This document shows, piece by piece, positions 22,300 to 30,245 of a stretch of DNA of 30,245 nt. Within the stretch, counting starts at the first letter, position 1. Each line of letters starts with the position of its first letter. Made by a program: the position numbers and the translations under genes. Source of the DNA: M269 sp964625615 (GTDB taxonomy: Bacteria > Pseudomonadota > Gammaproteobacteria > Enterobacterales > Alteromonadaceae); NCBI GenBank assembly GCA_964625615.1, contig CAZVDU010000032.1, forward strand, positions 1 to 30,245. Direction: 5' to 3'. The notes beneath the pieces were generated by a model. That model was given only the letters and a program-made list of their open reading frames with translations. It was not told where the DNA came from and did no database searches.

Positions 22300-23001
22300 A
22301 TGCAGCCAAAATCCCTACTCATTATTGACGACGACAAAGAGCTAGCAAGGCTACTTGACGAGTATCTATCACCTCAAGGGTTTGTGGTAGATATGGCGCA
22401 TGATGGGCTCGAAGGTTTGAAGATGGCGACAAGCAGTAAAGCATATGACCTAATATTACTGGATGTAATGTTGCCAGAGCTAGATGGGTTTGAAGTACTA
22501 AAAAAGCTGAGACTCACACATTTAACTCCCATACTAATGCTCACTGCAAAAGGCGACGACTTCGATCGTATTTTCGGCCTGGAACTGGGTGCGGATGATT
22601 ACTTGCCTAAACCCTTTAATCACAGAGAATTGTCAGCCAGAGTTAAAGCACTCGTTAGGCGAGCCGATTACCTCCAACAATCATTGAATATACAACCTCT
22701 CACCATCGGCTATCTCAGCCTTAATCCAGCTAACCAAACGGTCCATTATAAAGAGCAAGAACTAGCATTAACGGCTACTGAGTTTGCGTTACTCAAGTTA
22801 TTCATGCAGAACATCGCTGTTGTTGTAAGTAAAGAGCTGATTAGCGAACAGGTATTAGGAAGAAGATTAGCCGCATTTGATCGCAGTATCGATATGCATG
22901 TCAGTAACTTGCGACGCAAATTAAACGAGCACTGTGGAGAAGATCTAATAAAAACTGTTCGTGGTGCTGGCTACCTGTTTAAGGCCATAGAAAATATATG
23001 A
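22300..23001 (+). CDS. cpxR: OmpR-family response regulator, CpxR-type
   Basis: DNA-binding response regulator of an envelope-stress two-component system. The receiver (1-120) has Asp10/Asp11, phospho-acceptor Asp55 (DLILLDVMLP), Thr82 and Lys104 (LPKPFN). The winged-helix effector domain (about 130-230) includes LTATEFALLKLF, SKELISEQVLGRR, DMHVSNLRRKL and VRGAGYLF. The sequence LIIDDDKELARLLDEYL and the C-terminal pattern fit CpxR, and the kinase and divergent CpxP-like genes support this. The kinase start overlaps its stop by 4 bases (ATGA), so translation is coupled. The start ATG has AAGAGA about 10 bases upstream. Confidence 0.88.
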   Translation: MQPKSLLIIDDDKELARLLDEYLSPQGFVVDMAHDGLEGLKMATSSKAYDLILLDVMLPELDGFEVLKKLRLTHLTPILMLTAKGDDFDRIFGLELGADDYLPKPFNHRELSARVKALVRRADYLQQSLNIQPLTIGYLSLNPANQTVHYKEQELALTATEFALLKLFMQNIAVVVSKELISEQVLGRRLAAFDRSIDMHVSNLRRKLNEHCGEDLIKTVRGAGYLFKAIENI

Positions 23002-24413
23002 CCTTTTCTAAACTAAACCCTTTCAACTCTTTGTTTGGTCGACTCTTTATATGGTTTTGGCTAACCTTAGTCATTATCTTTGCAGCCAGCTTCTTTTTAG
23101 GAAGGGAAGTACAAAGTGAAAGACAACTAACGGTTGTCCCTGAACGTCATAAAAATGATATTACTAAAATAGTTCGCTTGCTCGAATCATCAGCACAAGC
23201 ATCGCCTCAAAACCTCTCCAACAACGAAATAAAGAAGCGTTTAAGAAAAATCGGGAGTCGCCACAATTCACCGTCGTTACTCATCGATAAAAGTAATAGT
23301 GCAATCATATATGGATTTAGGAGATCCAGACGTATTCCTGAAGATCGTTTTCTGGAGCTTAAAGATGAATCAAGTGCTTATGGTTTTAAAATTGGTGACT
23401 TAGTCTTTTTTGGTCCGACAACCACCACATTAAACAGCCGGTCATATGCGTTATTTGTCGGTAAGCCGTTAACGCCGAGCTTAATGCGTCGACTTTACCG
23501 CCGCAATCCAGCTCTCATGATACCTTTTGCGATATTAATTAGCGGCCTACTCTGTTTTTGGTTGTCTTGGACACTCGTCAAGCCACTGAGGCAACTGCAA
23601 GCGAGTACACGAAAAATGGCCGCAGGAGATTTGAGTGTATCCGTTGGCTCTGCGGCTGAACGCGCAGATGAAATTGGCAAATTAAGTCGTGACTTCAATT
23701 ATATGTCTTCGCAGGTTAATGCTCTCGTTGAAGGACAAAAACGGCTTCTCGGCGATATCTCGCATGAGCTACGTTCTCCCTTAGCCCGTTTACAGCTTGC
23801 TATAGGTATTGCACAACAAAGCAAAGAAAATACGTTAGAAACAGGTGACGAACACCTAGCGCGCATAGAAAAAGAAGCGCACTTGATTGAGCAAATGATC
23901 AGTGACGTCCTCAAGTTATCGCGCGCACAATCTGCTAGTGCGTTGATCAATAAACAAGATGTTGACCTATTACCTTTAATTCAAAGGTGTGCCGATGATG
24001 CAAAATTCGAAGCTAACGCCACAGGTAAAAAAGTGATGTTTGATGACACTCAATCAATCACGTTAAAAGCAGATCCAACCATGTTATCTAGCGCCGTTGA
24101 AAACCTTGTTCGAAATGCCATTAAGTACGCGCAGTCTGAGGTGCATATGACATTAAGCCAAATTGACGGCAATATTGAGATTTCAGTAATAGATGATGGG
24201 CCAGGTATTGCTGAGGCAGAACTATCCGCCATCTTTAAACCATTCTATCGTTTGTCGGAATCAAGAGCACGAGAGTCTGGCGGTGTTGGACTTGGCTTAG
24301 CTATAGCTCAACAAGTTATTTTAGCTCACGATGGCCACATCGACGCGAAAAATAATGTAGACACAACAGGTTTAACCGTTACCATCAGACTACCAACATC
24401 TTTCAACGCTTAA
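22998..24413 (+). CDS. cpxA: Sensor histidine kinase, CpxA-type
   Basis: Inner-membrane kinase that phosphorylates the adjacent regulator. The 471 residues have TM1 (about 15-34, LFIWFWLTLVIIFAASFFLG), a periplasmic sensor domain (about 36-170), TM2 (about 172-192), a HAMP domain (193-245), an H-box DISHELRSPLARLQLA with His256, and an ATPase domain with N-box NLVRNAIKYA, G1 DDGPGI and G2 GGVGLGLAI. The extended periplasmic domain and the H-box match CpxA. It overlaps cpxR by 4 bases and is followed after 10 bases by a PldB-like gene. The divergent CpxP-like protein is the likely periplasmic modulator. Confidence 0.88.
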   Translation: MTFSKLNPFNSLFGRLFIWFWLTLVIIFAASFFLGREVQSERQLTVVPERHKNDITKIVRLLESSAQASPQNLSNNEIKKRLRKIGSRHNSPSLLIDKSNSAIIYGFRRSRRIPEDRFLELKDESSAYGFKIGDLVFFGPTTTTLNSRSYALFVGKPLTPSLMRRLYRRNPALMIPFAILISGLLCFWLSWTLVKPLRQLQASTRKMAAGDLSVSVGSAAERADEIGKLSRDFNYMSSQVNALVEGQKRLLGDISHELRSPLARLQLAIGIAQQSKENTLETGDEHLARIEKEAHLIEQMISDVLKLSRAQSASALINKQDVDLLPLIQRCADDAKFEANATGKKVMFDDTQSITLKADPTMLSSAVENLVRNAIKYAQSEVHMTLSQIDGNIEISVIDDGPGIAEAELSAIFKPFYRLSESRARESGGVGLGLAIAQQVILAHDGHIDAKNNVDTTGLTVTIRLPTSFNA

Positions 24414-24423
24414 CGTCGGTCCA

Positions 24424-25407
24424 ATGCCTTCATTTAACCTTTCATCAGAAGACAATCTAGCACAACGCTACGCTAGCGATATCCAAACATTCTGGCAGGC
24501 CAAAGTCACACAAGGACAGTTTACAGCTAACGATGGCATCAAAATAGCCTATGCATCGGCGATAAACCCTAATGCTTATCAAACTATCGTTATTTGCACT
24601 GGGCGTATAGAGGGATTGGTAAAATACAAAGAAGTTGTTTTTGACCTCTATAATAATGGTTATTCGGTATTTATCCATGATCATCGGGGGCAAGGGTTTT
24701 CAGACAGACTGTTATCGAACCCACATAAAGGTTATGTAGATAGCTTCGACGACTACGTAAACGACTTTCGGCACTTTATGCGCTCACATGTTTTGCCACA
24801 TACCGATCAAAAGGGTTACCAAAAACCACACTTACTGTGTCATTCAATGGGAGGAGCAATAGGAACTTTATATTTGCTCGAATATGCCACTGACTTTGAC
24901 AAAGTTGCTTTATCAGCACCAATGTTCGGGATTGCTGCACCAATCCCCAGCTTTATCTCACGATTGATTATCACTTTAGGCGCAACTTTAAATAAGCTGT
25001 TTAAATCCGAGCCTTGGTACTTTCTTGGTTTGGGTGACTACTCTCCAGTAGAGTTTGAAAAAAACGCATTAACACAGAGTATGATCCGCTACGATCTGTT
25101 TAGAAAAGAGTACGAAGGATCGCCTTCAGCACAACTTGGTGGGCCAACCTTTCATTGGCTACAACAAGCTGTTATCGCTATGAATAAAATAGAATGTAAC
25201 GCCCACAACATTCTACATGATTGCCTCGTCCTACAAGCTGGGAAAGACAATGTAGTCGATAACAGGCAACAACAAACAGTTGTAGAACATATGTCCCAAG
25301 CTAAACTCATCGTTATCAATGATGCAAAACACGAGTTATTATTGGAATCTGACCAATTTAGACTACCAAGTATGGAATCTATACTTAGTCACTTCAGCAA
25401 TAGCTAA
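24424..25407 (+). CDS. Alpha/beta hydrolase, PldB-like lysophospholipase
   Basis: Serine hydrolase resembling lysophospholipase L2 (PldB) or monoacylglycerol lipase. The nucleophile elbow is LLCHSMGGA with Ser141; the first Gly of GxSxG is Cys here. The other triad members are probably Asp275 (QAGKDNVVDN) and His303 (DAKHELLLES). The DHRGQGFSDR motif (86-94) is typical of PldB and monoglyceride lipases. There is no signal peptide; it is probably cytoplasmic or membrane-peripheral. The 327 residues are close to PldB. It begins 10 bases after the cpxA stop with no terminator between, so it is probably co-transcribed with cpxRA, which would link lysophospholipid repair to envelope stress. The ribosome-binding site is weak, and coupling to cpxA translation is possible. 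Confidence 0.85.
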   Translation: MPSFNLSSEDNLAQRYASDIQTFWQAKVTQGQFTANDGIKIAYASAINPNAYQTIVICTGRIEGLVKYKEVVFDLYNNGYSVFIHDHRGQGFSDRLLSNPHKGYVDSFDDYVNDFRHFMRSHVLPHTDQKGYQKPHLLCHSMGGAIGTLYLLEYATDFDKVALSAPMFGIAAPIPSFISRLIITLGATLNKLFKSEPWYFLGLGDYSPVEFEKNALTQSMIRYDLFRKEYEGSPSAQLGGPTFHWLQQAVIAMNKIECNAHNILHDCLVLQAGKDNVVDNRQQQTVVEHMSQAKLIVINDAKHELLLESDQFRLPSMESILSHFSNS

Positions 25408-25441
25408 ATGGAAGTCCTATTAACCCTGCAATAATTCGCTT

Positions 25442-25472
25442 ACAAGCCTGTCCTTGTCTTTTACAGGTAAAA
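25442..25472. promoter_or_regulatory. Small hairpin and palindrome before the S33 peptidase gene
   Basis: ACAAG (25442-25446)/CTTGT (25453-25457) followed by CTTTT may be a weak terminator for the Cpx transcript. It abuts a 14-bp palindrome TTTTAC-AG-GTAAAA (25459-25472) that could be an operator. A GTAAA-N8-CTAAA pattern beginning in the palindrome is only a partial CpxR-box match. Confidence 0.3.
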
Positions 25473-25535
25473 CGGTGCGCTAAATCATTTTTTGGTGAAT
25501 ACTCCGTCATCTAAAAAGAATAAAAGGCGAGTGTT

Positions 25536-26579
25536 ATGTACAAGTTACTTAGTATTTTAGTTATTGCGCTGGGATTGAGTGCGTGTGGGTCAGAAACATC
25601 CTCCCCAGCAACAAACCACTCAAATACATCAAATTATCATGACAATACAGGCCGAGATGATGTCTTAGGTGGTGGTGTTAAACTCATCCCAATCAACACC
25701 GAAAAAGGCACTTTTAACGTTTGGACCAAACGCACAGGCAATAACCCAACTATTAAAGTGCTGTTGTTGCATGGAGGTCCTGGGTTTACTCATGAGTATT
25801 TGGAAGCCGCTGACAGCTTTTTTCCGGGCGCAGAGATTGAATATTACTACTATGACCAACTGGGTTCTTATTACAGTGATCAGCCCAATGATCCAGACTT
25901 GGTGAACTTACCCAGATTCATAGAAGAAGTTGAGCAAGTGCGTATAGCGCTTGGCTTGAACAGCGACAACTTCTACCTATACGGCCAATCTTGGGGTGGG
26001 ATATTAGCGATGGAATATGCGCTGAAATACCAACAGAACCTCAAAGGCCTTATCATCTCGAATATGATGGCCAGCATACCGGCATACAACGAATATGCCG
26101 AGAAAGCATTCTTTGCCAAAATGGACCCAAATGTTTTAGCAAAATTAAAGGCCTATGAAGCAGCAGGACAATTTGATAATGAAGAATACCAATCACTCCT
26201 TATGGAACATCATTATGTTTATCACGTATTACGTTTACCGCCTGAGCAATGGCCAGATGCGGTAAACCGAGCATTTAAGCATATGAATCCGAATATTTAT
26301 ATCCCTATGCAAGGTCCTAGTGAGTTAGGCGCTAGCGGTAAGCTTTTAGAATGGGATCGTACAGCTGACTTACATAAGATTACCGTACCAACCTTGGTCA
26401 TTGGGGCACAGCACGACACGATGGATCCAGAACATAAGCGTTGGATGGCGAAAGAAGTTCAACAAGGTCGATATTTACATTGTCCTGAAGGAAGCCACAT
26501 GGCGATGTACGATGATCAAGAAACTTACTTTGAAGGCCTCATAGATTTTATTAGGGACGTTGATAAGGGCCAATTTTAA
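25536..26579 (+). CDS. Lipoprotein proline iminopeptidase-like hydrolase (S33)
   Basis: Alpha/beta-fold peptidase likely to remove N-terminal proline from peptides. It has a lipoprotein signal (MYKLLSILVIALGLSAC, Cys17), so it works at the membrane or in the periplasm, whereas classical prolyl aminopeptidases are cytoplasmic. HGGPG (79-83) supplies the oxyanion hole, GQSWGG has nucleophile Ser152, and candidate Asp (IGAQHDTMDP, 294 or 297) and His321 (GSHMAMYDD) complete the triad. The DQxGxGxS element appears as DQLGSYYSDQP. A low-complexity Asn/Ser/Thr linker (20-42) separates the lipid anchor from the enzyme. AAGGCGAG precedes the ATG. It converges on the glutaminyl cyclotransferase gene across a hairpin. 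Confidence 0.88.
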   Translation: MYKLLSILVIALGLSACGSETSSPATNHSNTSNYHDNTGRDDVLGGGVKLIPINTEKGTFNVWTKRTGNNPTIKVLLLHGGPGFTHEYLEAADSFFPGAEIEYYYYDQLGSYYSDQPNDPDLVNLPRFIEEVEQVRIALGLNSDNFYLYGQSWGGILAMEYALKYQQNLKGLIISNMMASIPAYNEYAEKAFFAKMDPNVLAKLKAYEAAGQFDNEEYQSLLMEHHYVYHVLRLPPEQWPDAVNRAFKHMNPNIYIPMQGPSELGASGKLLEWDRTADLHKITVPTLVIGAQHDTMDPEHKRWMAKEVQQGRYLHCPEGSHMAMYDDQETYFEGLIDFIRDVDKGQF

Positions 26580-26591
26580 TTTATTAGGTAA

Positions 26592-26629
26592 AACGTCAAG
26601 CCAGAGATTCAGCTCTCTAGTTTGACGTT
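26592..26629. terminator. Branched hairpin between converging genes
   Basis: Outer stem AACGTCAA (26592-26599)/TTGACGTT (26622-26629) and inner stem AGAGA (26603-26607)/TCTCT (26614-26618), separated by an internal loop. It starts 13 bases after the S33 peptidase stop and overlaps the last codon and stop of the opposite gene. T-runs are lacking, so the efficiency is uncertain. Confidence 0.5.
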
Positions 26630-27398
26630 AAGTCAGTGGCACCAGCTTAATTTCAAGCAGCTGAGGCCAGTTCTTACCCGTTACAAATAGTCTGTCACCT
26701 TCTGCATCATAAGCTATGCCATTAAGTACATTCTCTGCAGAACGCCCTGTTGCACTGGGCGGTAATAAACCTTTCATGTCAACTAAGCCAACCACATTTC
26801 CCGATTTAGGTTCAATCTTTGCTATCCAATCTGTTTGCCAAATATTGGCATATATTTCACCATTTACCCATTCAAGCTCGTTCAAATTACGAATAGGTTC
26901 TCCCTTATAGGTAACGGTAATACGGCGTTGTTCTTTAAACGTTTTCGGATCGAAGAAGCGAATCGTAGAGGTTCCATCAGACATAATTAAGTGTTGGCCA
27001 TTTTGCGTAATTCCCCAGCCTTCACCTTCATAACTAAAACGCCCGACTTCTTTAAAGCTCTGTTTGTCGAACACCAAAGCTGTTCGAGACTTCCATGTAA
27101 TATTAATTAGCGTATCTTGCCAGTTAACCAAGCCCTCACCGAAGTACTTACTTGCTATGGCAGTGCTTTGTTTAACCTCACCACTGCCTAACTCAACTTT
27201 ACGCACCGTAGATTGCCCATAACGGCCCGTACTCTCATAAAGAGCGCCGTCAATAAACAAAAGTCCTTGTGTAAAAGCTTGCTTATCATGCGGGTATTGA
27301 TTGATCACTTCATACCCATAGCGTTTAACGTCTTGTGCATTGACATTGAGTGCTACAACCGTCAATAGGATACTGATACTAAAATTTAACCTGTTCAA
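26628..27398 (-). CDS. Glutaminyl-peptide cyclotransferase, plant/bacterial beta-propeller type
   Basis: Cyclises N-terminal Gln to pyroglutamate on exported peptides. The 256 residues form the five-bladed propeller family related to papaya glutaminyl cyclase (family knowledge). There is a signal peptide (…VVALNVNAQ), then the conserved elements AFTQGL (41-46), ESTGRYG (55-61), GEGWGIT (125-131), LNELEW (172-177), VLNGIAYD and TGKNWP. The start is a TTG at 27398 supported by AGGA eight bases upstream; the nearby ATG at 27418 is out of frame and soon hits a stop. It faces a lipoprotein proline peptidase gene, and both act on peptide N-termini in the envelope. Confidence 0.92.
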   Translation of the reverse strand: MNRLNFSISILLTVVALNVNAQDVKRYGYEVINQYPHDKQAFTQGLLFIDGALYESTGRYGQSTVRKVELGSGEVKQSTAIASKYFGEGLVNWQDTLINITWKSRTALVFDKQSFKEVGRFSYEGEGWGITQNGQHLIMSDGTSTIRFFDPKTFKEQRRITVTYKGEPIRNLNELEWVNGEIYANIWQTDWIAKIEPKSGNVVGLVDMKGLLPPSATGRSAENVLNGIAYDAEGDRLFVTGKNWPQLLEIKLVPLT

Positions 27399-27514
27399 CT
27401 AATTGATCCTGTTGCCATCTACCAAAAAACTTCAACCTCATGCGGTGTAGCTTATACTAATGAAATTACTGTGCAAAATTGAACACGAAATATCAACAGG
27501 CCTACCCCTATACC

Positions 27515-29635
27515 TTATAGTTGCTTCATATATTCTAGTAGTTGCCACCTCTCCTCATCATTCAATGCTGGTAGCGTCTGTCCACTAGGCTGAGGCGTTT
27601 TTCCAGCAGCATATTCATGACCACTATTTAAGTTACTAAGCCTATTTGCCAAAAACCTTGTACCTTTATTGTCACACTGAGTATCCACTTCATTATTATC
27701 AGCATCTCTATCAACAATGATACCAACTTTCTCTATATCTATTTCTCGGCGCCCTACACAAAACAGCTCTGATCTTTTATCAGCAGGTAATAGAAGATCG
27801 TATAATGTTGGAACCGAACCATTGTGTAAATAAGGAGCTGTTGCCCATATACCATTTAAGGGACGTGCTTTGTATGACAACAGCGAGTTAAAAGGGTTCG
27901 CTGTGGTATCTGGTATATAGTTTCCCTGCTTTATACTAGGTTTAATTTTGTTTTCAAAAAAAGAGGCACCAAGTGTATATAACCAATCTAACCAGCGTCG
28001 AACAATCCATTTATCTGCATCAGGGGTAGCGACAGATGCTTTGGTCGTGGCGGTTAAAATCATGGCGACAGGCGCTTCTTCTCCCATGATAATGTCACCA
28101 ACCCCAGTACTTTGGTAGGTGTCTTGGAAGTTTCCAGACTTACCCTTATAAACAACACTATTCGTTGCCATCTTCTTATCCGTGCCGATGTTTTCAATAG
28201 AGGACATTTTGGCGACGGCTATACGGTTCCAATCATCTCGCTGAATAACTTCATGGCATGATTGGCAGTATCTAGCATAAATCAACTGCCCTTTTTGAGC
28301 TTTTTCCTTATCAATACTACCAAGTATTTGCTCTGGCCAAACCGGAGATTGAAGGCTACGCAGCTGCCCCTCTAAACGCTTTAAATTCACCAAATTAATA
28401 GAAGAAGTAAAATCAATTCTTTTACTTTTGTTATCTTGCCCTGAGAGCTTCGCCCCCAAATTAAAACCTGCTTTAGCTTGCTTCCAATCTAGAGTGGCAA
28501 ATACACCCGTCACTTCTCCTGCGTTTCGACCTAAAGGTCCTAAACCCGCATTATTAGCTAGACCATTCCACTGAATATAATCAGAGTGGGTGATATCCCA
28601 TAAAAACGGATAGCTAACGGGGGCATCAGGTTCATTAAACAACGCATTCCTTAAACGTAATATTTGTTTGTTCGAGAGTCGGGGGTAACCAGGCTCTGCA
28701 GACAGCAGGCGCTCAACGATGATACTGAATTGCTTATTACCAATAACCGTTGAATCAACGCCTTCTAAAACGCGTTCGACCTGCTCTGATGTCAGCATAC
28801 GCTCACTACCCAGCGCATTAGAATTTGTTGTCATAAGCATCACTGTGCGAGCTTGATCCTTATTGATCACATGCTGTAATACGCGATTATAAATGCGCCC
28901 AAATGCATCAAGACGAGCGTAACCATAATCTACTGAACTGTGATTAATGATATTGTAATTCTGGATAATCCCAGTCCATTCGCTTAGATCATCAATAACC
29001 GCTAACTTATCGTTATAGCCCTCGCCCCTTTTAAGTACAGCGTCAACAAAACGTGCACGTTTATTTTCATTATTAAGCGTCATTTCCATCGATTGCTGTA
29101 ACAAGGTCAAGTACCCAACCATGTCAGCAACGGCAGGACCACCATCAATACGGATGGCTTGCACTTTATAGTTGATCTGGCCTGTATGACATGCTGCGCA
29201 CGTATAGCCTATGTAGTCTTTTCCTTGATAAGTGTCTTTTACAAAACCAACAGCTAAACCGTCTGGGTTAAAAAAGGTAGGCTTTTGTGGTAAATACCGG
29301 TATCTATCAAATACAGCATTCGAACGAACAAGCTCTTCACTGTCGGGCATTTCCAGCGCCATAAATAGATCATAAGGGAGCAGGTTTGACCCTTGAGTGG
29401 TGTTGTAATACCAGAGACTATCAGCCTCGCTCCACCCTTGGGGCAGATAAATCGGTGTACTATAGCTTTCACCAAATGCACCATTTTGAAAGGCAATAGC
29501 ACCACGAGTTGGGTCATCATCCCAATTTTGATAGATCTTGCCTGAGCCAAGCGCAAAAAGCATGACTGCTAAGGTAATCGCGAATAGGTAGATAATCGGC
29601 TTTGTAAGCTGTTTTATACGTTTTAAGAATGTCAT
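27515..29635 (-). CDS. Large membrane-anchored dihaem cytochrome c, RoxA/peroxidase-like
   Basis: Periplasmic haem enzyme of 706 residues. One N-terminal hydrophobic helix (12-30, PIIYLFAITLAVMLFALGSG) is an anchor or uncleaved export signal. Two haem-binding motifs are present, CAACH (146-150) and CQSCH (457-461). The C-terminal half contains KARPLNGIWATAPYLHNGSVPTLYDLL, a pattern I associate with the RoxA/RoxB rubber-oxygenase and dihaem fatty-acid dioxygenase group rather than with small CcpA peroxidases of about 350 residues. The middle holds FLWDITHSDYIQWNG. The substrate is unknown; peroxidase, or dioxygenase on an unsaturated lipid or isoprenoid, are both open. AGGGAAG lies five bases before the ATG. 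No mauG or electron-partner gene is adjacent; it stands alone, divergent from trmL. Confidence 0.82.
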   Translation of the reverse strand: MTFLKRIKQLTKPIIYLFAITLAVMLFALGSGKIYQNWDDDPTRGAIAFQNGAFGESYSTPIYLPQGWSEADSLWYYNTTQGSNLLPYDLFMALEMPDSEELVRSNAVFDRYRYLPQKPTFFNPDGLAVGFVKDTYQGKDYIGYTCAACHTGQINYKVQAIRIDGGPAVADMVGYLTLLQQSMEMTLNNENKRARFVDAVLKRGEGYNDKLAVIDDLSEWTGIIQNYNIINHSSVDYGYARLDAFGRIYNRVLQHVINKDQARTVMLMTTNSNALGSERMLTSEQVERVLEGVDSTVIGNKQFSIIVERLLSAEPGYPRLSNKQILRLRNALFNEPDAPVSYPFLWDITHSDYIQWNGLANNAGLGPLGRNAGEVTGVFATLDWKQAKAGFNLGAKLSGQDNKSKRIDFTSSINLVNLKRLEGQLRSLQSPVWPEQILGSIDKEKAQKGQLIYARYCQSCHEVIQRDDWNRIAVAKMSSIENIGTDKKMATNSVVYKGKSGNFQDTYQSTGVGDIIMGEEAPVAMILTATTKASVATPDADKWIVRRWLDWLYTLGASFFENKIKPSIKQGNYIPDTTANPFNSLLSYKARPLNGIWATAPYLHNGSVPTLYDLLLPADKRSELFCVGRREIDIEKVGIIVDRDADNNEVDTQCDNKGTRFLANRLSNLNSGHEYAAGKTPQPSGQTLPALNDEERWQLLEYMKQL

Positions 29636-29684
29636 GAACTTCCCTTACACGTTTATTATTCGACTGAAAAACAGCGACCAGCCA

Positions 29685-29712
29685 TTGAGAGAATATAATT
29701 AACCAGTATAGT
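29685..29712 (+). promoter_or_regulatory. Candidate sigma-70 promoter for trmL
   Basis: TTGAGA (29685-29690), a 16-base spacer and TATAGT (29707-29712), 112 bases before the trmL start. An overlapping TATAAT (29694-29699) lacks a -35. Confidence 0.4.
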
Positions 29713-29823
29713 TTATTTCTTTGGTTCTCATAGAAGAAACGTCGAATTACCTTCTTATGCATTGGTAGTAGAGATCTTTCGTATCATGTATCCTTGCATT
29801 ACTTTCATAAGTCCAAAAACACT

Positions 29824-30245
29824 ATGCTAGATATCGTTTTATACCAACCCGAAATCCCACCCAATACGGGCAACATTATTCGCCTGTGCGCCAATACCGG
29901 TTTTTCCCTTCACTTAATAGAACCGCTAGGTTTTGACTGGGATGACAAAAAGGTACGCAGGGCCGGATTAGATTACCATGAGTTTGCGAAAGTTAAGCGC
30001 TATCCTAATCTAGAAGCTTATATTGATGAGCGTCAGCCTAATCGTATCTTTGCTTGTACAACCAAAGGCAAGGCCAATTTCACGGATGTACAATATACGC
30101 AACGCGATGCACTATTGTTTGGCCCTGAAACACGTGGGTTACCAGACAATGTCATAGACAACTTACCTCAAGAACAAAGATTAAGAATTCCGATGTTACC
30201 TGAAAGTCGAAGCATGAACTTGTCTAACGCAGTGTCGGTATTTGT
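29824..30245 (+). CDS. trmL: tRNA (cytidine/uridine(34)-2'-O)-methyltransferase TrmL (3' partial)
   Basis: SPOUT-class methyltransferase that adds a 2'-O-methyl to the wobble base of tRNA-Leu isoacceptors. The visible 140 residues cover nearly the whole protein of about 155 and match the family closely: MLDIVLYQPEIPPNTGNIIR at the N-terminus, LHLIEPLGFDWDDKKVRRAGLDYHEF, FGPETRGLP, and the knot region IPMLPESRSMNLSNAVSVFV, where the window ends. The start is ATG 29824; the ribosome-binding site is weak. It is divergent from the dihaem cytochrome gene. Confidence 0.96.
   Translation, partial: MLDIVLYQPEIPPNTGNIIRLCANTGFSLHLIEPLGFDWDDKKVRRAGLDYHEFAKVKRYPNLEAYIDERQPNRIFACTTKGKANFTDVQYTQRDALLFGPETRGLPDNVIDNLPQEQRLRIPMLPESRSMNLSNAVSVF

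Noticed and set aside
27408..27500. CCTGTTG/CAACAGG inverted repeat flanking the glutaminyl cyclase promoter region
   Set aside because: Seven bases with a 79-base spacer is expected by chance.
29517..29762. 81-codon minus-strand frame at the start of the dihaem cytochrome gene
   Set aside because: It overlaps the anchored N-terminus in another frame and has no coding features.
1..30245. Mobile element, defence island, CRISPR array or prophage
   Set aside because: No transposase, integrase, repeat-spacer pattern, terminal repeats, nuclease/toxin pair or phage gene is visible; gene content looks chromosomal.

Overview
The window looks like a piece of the chromosome of a marine-type gammaproteobacterium, most likely an Alteromonadales relative (inference). 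The DNA is AT-leaning. RecQ, TrmL, SelO, RibA and the CpxRA-type pair read as gammaproteobacterial, and they sit among periplasmic peptidases, cytochromes c, a TonB-dependent receptor and several c-di-GMP enzymes. No tRNA, rRNA, insertion sequence, prophage, CRISPR array or integrase is visible. Two runs of exactly 100 N (7264-7363 and 20213-20312) are scaffold gaps; the second cuts a BLUF gene.

Layout. 1-3370: 3' part of a TonB-dependent receptor, a DsbA-type oxidoreductase and a cold-shock protein with a long structured leader. 3526-7002: a pair of M16 peptidases (one catalytic lipoprotein, one inactive partner) and a secreted VOC-fold protein. 7003-8852: a gap, a diguanylate cyclase with a degenerate receiver domain, and a convergent hotdog thioesterase. 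8948-12757: RecQ with a TTG start, then a leftward cluster (cytochrome c, a receiver-like protein without active-site residues, an HD-domain hydrolase and a glutathione S-transferase). 12852-18161: SelO, a 960-residue 7TMR-DISM/PAS/GGDEF/EAL protein and GTP cyclohydrolase II. 18280-21162: a DUF3300 protein with a very basic tyrosine-rich tail, a membrane-anchored coiled-coil protein, a BLUF photoreceptor and a small two-helix membrane protein. 21311-25407: a Cpx-type envelope-stress locus, with a double-domain CpxP/Spy protein divergent from cpxR-cpxA and a PldB-like lysophospholipase after the kinase. 25536-30245: a lipoprotein S33 peptidase, a glutaminyl-peptide cyclotransferase, a large RoxA-like dihaem cytochrome and the start of trmL.

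Themes. Much of the content serves the cell envelope: disulfide formation, M16 proteolysis, Cpx stress sensing, lysophospholipid turnover, and peptide N-terminal trimming or cyclisation. A second theme is signalling through c-di-GMP and blue light. The best-supported unusual features are the duplicated CpxP/Spy protein, the four helically phased CpxR-type half-sites in its divergent promoter region, the basic tail of the DUF3300 protein, the pseudo-receiver overlapping an HD hydrolase gene, and the RoxA-like cytochrome. I did not find a clearly new multi-gene defence or mobile system.
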